Shown here: positions 33,166-39,700 of the stretch, in pieces
Position numbering within the stretch: the stretch's first letter is position 1
How the letters are laid out: every line of letters starts with the position of its first letter
The notes under the pieces: model-generated
Databases searched by the model: none
Told to the model about the DNA's origin: nothing
The model's input: the letters and a program-made list of their open reading frames with translations, nothing else
Assembly (NCBI GenBank): GCA_964513205.1
Contig: CAZELP010000017.1
Coordinates: 1-39,700, forward strand
Length of the DNA: 39,700 bases
From: JAGVJT01 sp964513205
Lineage (GTDB): Bacteria > Pseudomonadota > Gammaproteobacteria > Legionellales > Legionellaceae
Direction: 5' to 3'
Made by a program: the position numbers and the translations under genes

Positions 33166-34401
33166 TCACTCAGATTTGTTGGACAGTGTCGTTTTTAAAC
33201 GCACATAATCAGGAAGGCCATTGTGATAGGGAGGGTAAGCTTCACCTTGTATCAGAGGAGATAAATAACGGCGACACGCATCCGTAATGCCAAATCCATC
33301 GGAGCTAATAAAGTTTTGGGGCATTTTCTTTTCTTGGTTGGCGACTTCGCTAAGCGGAACATGACCAATCGACCATTGATAAGGAGCGTCTGACTCGCGA
33401 ATGATAATGGGCATAATGGCGTTTTTTCCTTGAATCGCATACTCAACCGCAGCTTGGCCCAATGCGTAAGCTTGATCGACATCCACTTGTGAGGCGATAT
33501 GACGTGCTGAACGTTGTAAGTAATCTGCAACAGCCCAATGGTATTTATAATGAAGCTTTTCTTTAATCAAAGAGGCTAGAACTGGTGCCACGCCGCCGAG
33601 TTGTGCATGTCCAAAGGCATCTTTAAGTCCTGCATCACTTAAAAATTGATTCTGTTCGTTTTTTATTCCTTCCGAGGCCACGATGACACAATATCCATAT
33701 TGTTCAACACATTCTTTTACTCGAGATAAAAATCGCTCTGGATTAAATTGAACTTCAGGAAATAAAATCAAATGGGGAGGGAGGCTGGCGTCATGGCTTG
33801 CTAATCCTGCTGCTGCAGCAATCCATCCTGCATGACGTCCCATGACTTCTAAAATAAAGACTTTTGTTGATGACTCGGCCATGGATGCGACATCAAGTCC
33901 TGCTTCTAGAGTAGAAATCGCCACATACTTTGCAACGGAGCCGAAACCTGGGCAGGCGTCTGTAAAGGGAAGATCATTGTCGATGGTTTTAGGGATTCCA
34001 ATGCATGTAATAGGGTATCCCATGGCCTGACTCATGGTTGCAACTTTATGTGCCGTATCTTGAGAATCACCGCCACCATTATAAAAGAAATAACCAATAT
34101 CATGTGCCTTAAAGACGTTGATGAGTCGCTCAAACTCATCTCCATCGCTTTTAAGTTTATGGCGGCACGAACCGAAAGCGCCTGATGGTGTATGCATCAA
34201 TTTTGCTATGGTGGCGTCATCTTGATTTGAGGTATCGATGAGGCGGTTGTGAAGTGCACCAATAATTCCAGATTGTGCGGCGTACACTTTGCCAATGTGA
34301 TCAGGGTATTTGCGAGCTGTTTGTATAACAGCACAGGCCGATGCGTTAATAACGGCCGTAACACCACCTGATTGCGCGTAAATAGCATGTTTTACCGACA
34401 T
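33166..34401 (-). CDS. pfp: Pyrophosphate-dependent 6-phosphofructokinase
   Basis: A 411-residue glycolytic/gluconeogenic enzyme interconverting fructose 6-phosphate and fructose 1,6-bisphosphate, using PPi rather than ATP. The donor preference is read from GGGDSQDTA, where ATP enzymes have Gly after GGD, and from PKTIDNDLPFTD, where the Lys marks the PPi type. EVMGRHAGWIAAAAG is the substrate region. The ATG at 34401 has GGAG upstream; the frame extends farther (34488) but lacks a ribosome site. PPi-PFK is the usual phosphofructokinase in Legionella-like bacteria. Confidence 0.94.
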   Translation of the reverse strand: MSVKHAIYAQSGGVTAVINASACAVIQTARKYPDHIGKVYAAQSGIIGALHNRLIDTSNQDDATIAKLMHTPSGAFGSCRHKLKSDGDEFERLINVFKAHDIGYFFYNGGGDSQDTAHKVATMSQAMGYPITCIGIPKTIDNDLPFTDACPGFGSVAKYVAISTLEAGLDVASMAESSTKVFILEVMGRHAGWIAAAAGLASHDASLPPHLILFPEVQFNPERFLSRVKECVEQYGYCVIVASEGIKNEQNQFLSDAGLKDAFGHAQLGGVAPVLASLIKEKLHYKYHWAVADYLQRSARHIASQVDVDQAYALGQAAVEYAIQGKNAIMPIIIRESDAPYQWSIGHVPLSEVANQEKKMPQNFISSDGFGITDACRRYLSPLIQGEAYPPYHNGLPDYVRLKTTLSNKSE

Positions 34402-34557
34402 GAGTTTCTCCTGATGATGAAAGAGGCGTACTGCGAAAAGAATTTTTGTTTTAAAAAAATACAGTGAGCGCGGCTTCGATGGTATCAAGCTATTTTTTTT
34501 TGGTCAATAATTTTTGTTTTGGTAAAAGCAAAATGACGTGTTGCATGCAGTAGGATG

Positions 34558-34586
34558 TACGTGATGCGTTGTGCTCGCATCACGTA
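34558..34586. terminator. Hairpin between small membrane protein gene and pfp
   Basis: A perfect 11-bp inverted repeat (TACGTGATGCG and CGCATCACGTA) with a 7-base loop, 14 bases after the stop of the minus-strand gene at 34600. It lacks a clear T-run on the minus strand. The rest of the 198-base gap to pfp shows nothing I can name. Confidence 0.45.
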
Positions 34587-34599
34587 ATTTATTGATTTC

Positions 34600-35007
34600 T
34601 TAGATGTTTCGCGTGGCGTTTAGTGTTTCTTGCGGGCCATTTTCAAGCAGAAACTTGGTCGCTTGTGTCATGGTGATGAGTGCTGTCGTTAAAGCGGCAC
34701 AAAAAACCGAAAGTAAGAATTTTGCTGTAATTGCTGCTCCTACTGCAGCCATCGCCGACAGAGTTAAAGGAAAAAAGAATATGAGTTCCTCATTACGGAA
34801 GTAGCGTTCATTTACGATCTTCTTCTGAAGAGGATGCAATCCAAGTGTGAGGTAGTCTGTTACTCCCAATCGATAACGAACGCCTGTTGTTTGCTCAGTT
34901 GAGTGAGTGCTTCGTCCAAAAAATGAATGAAAACAATCCATAAATCGTGCGCTAACATCTGAAACATTGCGTTTTTTTTCCATGTCTGTAAAGGGGTAAA
35001 ATTTCAT
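34600..35007 (-). CDS. Hypothetical small membrane protein
   Basis: A 135-residue protein from the ATG at 35007, with GGAG placed correctly; ATGs at 35013 and 35019 are less well spaced. The N-terminal 80 residues are polar. The C-terminal half has two close hydrophobic segments (FFFPLTLSAMAAVGAAITA and FLLSVFCAALTTALITM), consistent with a membrane hairpin. I do not recognise the family. It lies directly downstream of the hybrid sensor kinase gene on the same strand, with 51 bases between, so the two may share a transcript. Confidence 0.6.
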   Translation of the reverse strand: MKFYPFTDMEKKRNVSDVSARFMDCFHSFFGRSTHSTEQTTGVRYRLGVTDYLTLGLHPLQKKIVNERYFRNEELIFFFPLTLSAMAAVGAAITAKFLLSVFCAALTTALITMTQATKFLLENGPQETLNATRNI

Positions 35008-35058
35008 CGTCATCTCCATTAATTTGTATATAACAACGCTAATTGTACATTAATTGTA

Positions 35059-37782
35059 TTACCTGGTCAATATATTTTTGTTTTTTTGCGCTATCAGGCG
35101 ATCTATTTGTGTTATGCAGGCATGAAAAGCTTGTAATAGTGTTTCGGAATATATGGCTTGTTTTGCACAGGATTCTAGAATTTTAATCTGTTTTTGTAGT
35201 AAAGGTAGTCCTAAAAAACAACAAGCACTATGAATCTTATGGGCAATTTCCTCTAATTGAACGAAGTCTTTGAAGTGAATGGCATGAAGAAGAATGCGCT
35301 TATCTTGATGGAGCTCATCGATAAAAGCCGCCATCAATTCACGTGTTAGGGATTCATTTCCTGACATTTTTTGAATACTCAGTGGCCAATCAATGAGCGG
35401 TTCTTCTTTTAGAGAAACTGCAAAAATAAGTTGATCAAGAAAAGTTTTTTCATCGAGTGGTTTTTCCAATCGAAAGTCAATTCCATTTTTTTTCAAATCA
35501 AAATAGGCCATGTCTTCGCTGGTTGCGCTGATCAAAAATATGGGGGTAGATTCATTTAGCGGAGCTGTTTCTCTGATTTTTTGTGTGGCTTCTATTCCAT
35601 TGAGATTGGGCATGTGTAAATCAAGAACAATCGCGTCAAACTTTTGATGTTGACAGAGACGGACACTTTCTTGTCCATCGCCGACCAGCGTGAGTGAAGA
35701 TAAATCATGTAGCCATGAGTAATACAGCATACGATTGACTGAATTATCATCAGCAATCAGCAATTGACACTTTTGGGCCAAAAGCTTTTTACGCAGTTCC
35801 GTGATCGTCGCATCATGTGCGCGTTCTGAGTGGTTTGCTTTAGAAAAGTCGTCGGGATTCAAAATGGATTCAATCATATCTTGCAGTTTTTGAATGTTGG
35901 GTGGTTTAAATAAGAACCCGACCGCACCTTGTTGCGCGTAATCTGAAATAAATTGTTTGGATAACAACACAACAGATGTTTTCTTTTTTTGTATTAACTT
36001 TTTAATGGGTGCTTTTTGTTCTGAGCTTACATTTAAAAAAGCAATATCGAAGTGTGAATCGCTTTGCCAAATTTCTTCCAGTTTTGCATATGTTTCAACA
36101 GTAGTGGGTTTGATGTGAAAGCATTCTAATCCGTGTTGTATCGCTTCCAAGTAAAGTGAGTTTTCATCGTAGCATAAGACGGATAAGTGGGCGTAAGGGT
36201 GTGTCCGGTTTTTTTCAATTTCGTATACAGAAAATTTATCGAATGTAAGATGAGCGGAAAAAGTAGACCCTTTATTGGGCTCACTGACAAGAGAAAGTCG
36301 TCCTTGCATCTGTTCGGCCAGTTGTTTACAAATAACAAGACCAAGTCCAGAGCCTCCATAACGTCGGAAAATATTTGCCCCAGCTTGTTGAAATGGATTA
36401 AACAAATGAGTTTGTTCTTGTGGTGATATCCCAATGCCAGTGTCTGTTACTGAAAGACAAACTTTATAGCTGGATTCATTTTCTTCTTCAATTTTTGTTC
36501 GAACAACGATATATCCTGCATCTGTAAATTTAATCGCGTTATCGACCAGGTTTCTGATGATTTGTTTTAGTCGATTGGGATCACCCAGAACCGTTTTGGG
36601 AACATCAGCGGCTGTTGATGGAATGAAATCCAATCCTTTTTTGTGAGCTTTAGGCGCACTTAATGCAAACACCTCGTCAATACATGCTCGAATATCTAAG
36701 GGAATCGAGTCCAGCTGCAGTTTTTTGGCATCAATTTTCGAGTAGTCTAAAATATCATTTAATGTGTTGATAAGTGTTTGTGCCGAGCTTCTTATTGTTT
36801 TGACATAGTCATGTTCTAGTGGTTTAAGGGGGCTCTCAATCAAAAGCTCCGTAAAGCCGATGATGCCATTAATGGGGGTACGTATTTCATGACTCAGATT
36901 TGCAATAAAAGCCGATTTTTGCTGATGCTTTTCTTCAGACACACGTTTATCAAGAAGAAGTTGGATGTTTTTTTCTTCAAGTAATTCATGACTTTCTTGA
37001 AGCTCTTTGATGGCATTTTCAATGTTTTGTTGTGTTTCAGCAAGAGCTTCTAAATAATGTTTTTGAAGATGTATGCATCCTTTTTCAATCGCGCCTATTT
37101 CATTACAACTGGTCTGATGTAGCGGAATCTCAAACTGATTGTTTGAGATTTGTGTCATGGCAAATTCTAATGATTGAATGGGATGATAAATTTTTCTTGA
37201 AAGCACATGGTGAATGAGGAATGCGATGAGCAGTCCTAATCCAATAATTAAGCTTGAAACAATTCCAATTTTATACTGCTCAGCCCAAAGTGAAGTGGTG
37301 TCAAGTGACATCGAGACCCAACCAATGATGTCGTCGGCTTGGGTGATTTCCAGTCGTTGAAAAGGTGGGGGTGTATATAAACCAAATGGGGTCATTCTGA
37401 TAGGCGTTATCATTTGAATGTTGTATGGATTTTCTGTGTCTTTTTTTATGATCGTTTCTTCTTTTTTGCTGATAGGAGATGGTTTTTCTCCGCGATAAGC
37501 CAAGAGACGTCCTTTATCATCAAAAAAAGCCAATGAATCTACTTCACGATTGATAATTGATGCATCAATAAGTGTTTTTAATGTTGCCGTGTCGTTTTTG
37601 ATCAAAGCCAGTTGTGCAACAGGTAAAAGTTGTCTTGTGTAAGCGTCGGCAAGATGCCTGACTTGTGTTTGTCTTTCGTGGATAAGCTCGATGTTGTAAA
37701 AAAGCAAAAAAACAACAGCGACTGAAATAGTGGGAATAAATGTAACCGCTTTTAAAAGAGCTTTGACACTTATATTTCGCAT
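35059..37782 (-). CDS. letS: BarA/GacS/LetS-type hybrid sensor histidine kinase
   Basis: A 907-residue membrane kinase. There are two N-terminal membrane segments (about 12-28 and 172-195) around a periplasmic sensor, then HAMP and a coiled coil. The HisKA box FIANLSHEIRTP has H298. The ATPase has DNAIKFTDAGYI, TDTGIGIS and GGSGLGLVICKQLA. A first receiver-like domain (about 535-650) lacks the phospho-Asp (N584 in FLNVS). A true receiver has D721 in LDLHMPNLNG. A C-terminal Hpt domain has H848 in AHKIHSACCFLG. This unorthodox phosphorelay matches BarA/GacS, called LetS in Legionella, which acts through LetA and small RNAs on the replicative-transmissive switch. The partner is not in the window. 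Confidence 0.9.
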   Translation of the reverse strand: MRNISVKALLKAVTFIPTISVAVVFLLFYNIELIHERQTQVRHLADAYTRQLLPVAQLALIKNDTATLKTLIDASIINREVDSLAFFDDKGRLLAYRGEKPSPISKKEETIIKKDTENPYNIQMITPIRMTPFGLYTPPPFQRLEITQADDIIGWVSMSLDTTSLWAEQYKIGIVSSLIIGLGLLIAFLIHHVLSRKIYHPIQSLEFAMTQISNNQFEIPLHQTSCNEIGAIEKGCIHLQKHYLEALAETQQNIENAIKELQESHELLEEKNIQLLLDKRVSEEKHQQKSAFIANLSHEIRTPINGIIGFTELLIESPLKPLEHDYVKTIRSSAQTLINTLNDILDYSKIDAKKLQLDSIPLDIRACIDEVFALSAPKAHKKGLDFIPSTAADVPKTVLGDPNRLKQIIRNLVDNAIKFTDAGYIVVRTKIEEENESSYKVCLSVTDTGIGISPQEQTHLFNPFQQAGANIFRRYGGSGLGLVICKQLAEQMQGRLSLVSEPNKGSTFSAHLTFDKFSVYEIEKNRTHPYAHLSVLCYDENSLYLEAIQHGLECFHIKPTTVETYAKLEEIWQSDSHFDIAFLNVSSEQKAPIKKLIQKKKTSVVLLSKQFISDYAQQGAVGFLFKPPNIQKLQDMIESILNPDDFSKANHSERAHDATITELRKKLLAQKCQLLIADDNSVNRMLYYSWLHDLSSLTLVGDGQESVRLCQHQKFDAIVLDLHMPNLNGIEATQKIRETAPLNESTPIFLISATSEDMAYFDLKKNGIDFRLEKPLDEKTFLDQLIFAVSLKEEPLIDWPLSIQKMSGNESLTRELMAAFIDELHQDKRILLHAIHFKDFVQLEEIAHKIHSACCFLGLPLLQKQIKILESCAKQAIYSETLLQAFHACITQIDRLIAQKNKNILTR

Positions 37783-37868
37783 GACATATTCCCGCCAGTC
37801 TGAATAGACTAAGATCTGATAAATGCGCTATTATAGGCGGTTGTTAATTGAACGTAAATGGAGTCCAC

Positions 37869-39275
37869 ATGCGTGTTAGAACGCGATTTGCCCCAAGTCC
37901 CACAGGATTTTTACATGTAGGCGGTGTTCGAACCGCTTTGTTTTCATGGTTGTATGCTAAACATCATCAAGGTGATTTTATTTTGAGGATAGAGGATACA
38001 GATGAGGAACGTTCAACAGATGAATCCGTAGATGCAATTTTATCTGGCATGGAATGGCTTGGCTTAACTTGGGATGAGGGTCCGATTTATCAGACCGACC
38101 GTTATCCAAGATATCGTGCTTTGGTCGAACAATTGTTAAAAGAGGAAAAAGCGTATTACTGTACTTGCTCGAAAGAGCGTCTTGAAGAATTGCGCATCCA
38201 ACAAATGCAAGCGAAAGAAAAACCTCGTTATGATGGGCATTGCCGCGATCGCCATGTGATGCCGTTGCCGAATGAATCTCATGTGATTCGTTTTAAAAAT
38301 CCAATGGATGGGGTAGTGCATTTTACTGATCAAGTTTATGGTCAAATTGAAGTACAAAACTCAGAATTAGACGATTTAATTTTGATCCGATCAGATGGAA
38401 ACCCAACGTATAATTATGCTGTGGTTGTGGACGATTGGGATATGCAAATCACGCATGTGATTCGTGGGGATGATCATCTCAGTAACACGCCACGACAAAT
38501 CAATTTGTACGAAGCGTTGGGTGCACCTATTCCTATTTTTGCTCATCTTCCGATGATTTTAGGCGAAGATGGCAAACGGCTTTCCAAACGTCATGGAGCG
38601 GTTAGTGTTTTACAGTTTCGAGAGCTTGGGATTTTACCGCATGCGTTACTGAATTATCTTGTTCGGCTAGGTTGGTCGCATCAGGATCAAGAAATTTTTA
38701 GCCTGGACGAAATGATTCGCCTGTTTGGATTTGAGCATGTGAGTCGCGGTGTATCCAGTTTTAACTATGATAAATTGTTCTGGCTAAATCAGCACTATCA
38801 AAAAAGTGATGATCCGAAAGAAGTAGCAAAAGCACTTAAATGGTGTTTTGAACATTCAGGCATTGAAACAGACGAAGGGCCTGCGCTAACGGATTTGATT
38901 CGACTTCAAAAAGATCGTTATAAAACATTGGCGGATATTGTTAAAAATAGTCTTTATTTTTATCAAAATGAAATCTCATATGACGAGGATGCAGTCAAGA
39001 AGCATTTAACAACAATGATTGCAACGCCATTGAATCGTGTCTTGCAGCATTTGAGGGCGCTTGATATTTGGGATACACATTCAATACACCATGTGATCGA
39101 GCAGGTCTGTGCTGAGTATCAGATAGGCATGGGCAAAATCGCACAACCATTGCGAGTTGCGGTAACGGGTGGAACGTCATCTCCTTCGATTGATGAAACA
39201 TTGGTCCTCATTGGTCAAACAAGAAGTCTTGCGAGACTAGAAATAGTGCTTTCAAGAATTTCTGAACAATCTTAG
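37869..39275 (+). CDS. gltX: Glutamyl-tRNA synthetase
   Basis: A 468-residue class I synthetase. The HIGH-like motif is APSPTGFLHVGGVRTALFSW, the catalytic middle includes RIEDTDEERST, and the KMSKS-like motif is GKRLSKRHG. The ATG at 37869 has GGAG at 37860-37863; an in-frame TTG at 37848 is rejected. Whether it charges only tRNA-Glu or also tRNA-Gln cannot be told from the sequence. It is divergent from the sensor kinase gene. Confidence 0.97.
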   Translation: MRVRTRFAPSPTGFLHVGGVRTALFSWLYAKHHQGDFILRIEDTDEERSTDESVDAILSGMEWLGLTWDEGPIYQTDRYPRYRALVEQLLKEEKAYYCTCSKERLEELRIQQMQAKEKPRYDGHCRDRHVMPLPNESHVIRFKNPMDGVVHFTDQVYGQIEVQNSELDDLILIRSDGNPTYNYAVVVDDWDMQITHVIRGDDHLSNTPRQINLYEALGAPIPIFAHLPMILGEDGKRLSKRHGAVSVLQFRELGILPHALLNYLVRLGWSHQDQEIFSLDEMIRLFGFEHVSRGVSSFNYDKLFWLNQHYQKSDDPKEVAKALKWCFEHSGIETDEGPALTDLIRLQKDRYKTLADIVKNSLYFYQNEISYDEDAVKKHLTTMIATPLNRVLQHLRALDIWDTHSIHHVIEQVCAEYQIGMGKIAQPLRVAVTGGTSSPSIDETLVLIGQTRSLARLEIVLSRISEQS

Positions 39276-39289
39276 ACTCAATCTTTAAC

Positions 39290-39319
39290 GTTCATGCACC
39301 TGTGAGTAGGTGCATGAAC
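39290..39319 (+). terminator. Hairpin after gltX
   Basis: A perfect 12-bp inverted repeat (GTTCATGCACCT and AGGTGCATGAAC) with a 6-base loop, 14 bases after the gltX stop. The stem is strong, but no T-run follows. Confidence 0.5.
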
Positions 39320-39340
39320 CGAAGTCGTGGTTTCTTAAGC

Positions 39341-39363
39341 TAGATAAAGTGACTCTTTATCTA
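39341..39363 (-). terminator. Hairpin at the 3' end of the last minus-strand gene
   Basis: TAGATAAAG and CTTTATCTA form a perfect 9-bp stem with a 5-base loop. The stem includes the TAG stop of the minus-strand gene at 39361. It is AT-rich and probably marks transcript end together with the neighbouring hairpin. Confidence 0.35.
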
Positions 39364-39700
39364 ACTCCTGCATTTGAATACAGCGTCTGCCACAACATGT
39401 TGCATTTTTTTGCCATTATTGTGTGGCGCAGAGAAAAAACCAATGAGCGCTTTTCTTTGCGTGTCTAGAGAGTTGTCGATTCCGTTTGCTCGATTAAATA
39501 AAGACTGGAGCAGTTTTTTGCTCGATTCTGATTGTGGTTTAGGGTAAGCGTTGATGATGGTATTTGCACATATTTTGATTTGTTGATCGGTCATTTTGGG
39601 GATGGCAGCCAAGATCGTTTGATAAGTATTTTCAGATATTGGGCGTCTTGTCATGTAATCAATCAGTGATTTGATTCCGGCAAGTATCAGTGTCAGTGGA
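39361..39700 (-). CDS. Hypothetical protein, 5' end outside window
   Basis: The minus-strand frame is open to the window edge: upstream of the ATG at 39654 it continues with a hydrophobic segment (PLTLILAGIKSLIDYM), so that ATG is probably internal. The visible part is about 112 residues, helical in character, with a polar basic C-terminus ending in CRS. I do not recognise the family. It converges on gltX. Confidence 0.6.
   Translation of the reverse strand, partial: PLTLILAGIKSLIDYMTRRPISENTYQTILAAIPKMTDQQIKICANTIINAYPKPQSESSKKLLQSLFNRANGIDNSLDTQRKALIGFFSAPHNNGKKMQHVVADAVFKCRS

Noticed and set aside
1..39700. tRNA, rRNA, CRISPR array, insertion sequence or prophage
   Set aside because: Gaps between genes are all below 200 bases. 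None contains a cloverleaf, spaced direct repeats, transposase or integrase features that I could see.

Overview
The window looks like a chromosomal segment of a low-GC gammaproteobacterium of the Legionellales type (Legionella, Coxiella, Berkiella or Aquicella relatives). This is inference from gene content. Gammaproteobacterial housekeeping order is present (dacA-ybeD-lipB, ribF-ileS-lspA, pcnB-folK, gltX). Alongside it are features typical of intracellular amoeba-associated bacteria: a eukaryotic-type ecto-NTPDase, a LetS/BarA-like hybrid kinase, a DedA-LssY fusion, a giant leucine-rich-repeat protein and PPi-dependent phosphofructokinase. No rRNA, tRNA, CRISPR array, insertion sequence or phage gene was seen. 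No gene-free stretch exceeds 300 bases.

Layout. 1-851 is the 3' part of an unrecognised gene. 1025-7141 encodes a 2038-residue protein with N-terminal leucine-rich repeats and a C-terminal half holding two intact dynein/midasin-like AAA+ modules, preceded by segments that look like decayed AAA+ modules. 7287-8018 is a secreted outer-membrane-type beta-barrel protein. 8038-13317 is a tight operon-like cluster: cytochrome P450, exported Cys-phosphatase-like protein, isoprenyl diphosphate synthase, SAM methyltransferase and class II diterpene cyclase (DxDD). It reads as a diterpenoid pathway in which the prenyl synthase makes a C20 diphosphate, the cyclase folds it, and the P450 and methyltransferase decorate it. 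No class I terpene synthase is present. The phosphatase-like protein and the prenyl synthase both have altered key residues.

13437-16629 holds a ComEA-like protein and then, behind a good promoter, an NTPDase followed by an alpha/beta hydrolase with a Cys in the nucleophile elbow. On the minus strand, 16650-22041 is an envelope and lipoylation block (DedA-PAP2-like-LssY fusion, lipB, ybeD, dacA, L,D-transpeptidase). 22164-24769 contains a cold-shock protein, panD, a small lipoprotein, an acyl-CoA (glutaryl-CoA type) dehydrogenase and a universal stress protein. 24783-29000 is ribF-ileS-lspA, meeting folK-pcnB tail to tail with overlapping 3' ends. 30795-32839 is terC, hemJ and a phosphoribosyltransferase. 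The remainder is rubredoxin, pfp, a small membrane protein, a hybrid sensor kinase, gltX and a partial unknown gene running off the right edge.

The two most notable items are the compact diterpenoid cluster with unusual enzyme variants, and the LRR/multi-AAA+ giant protein next to it.
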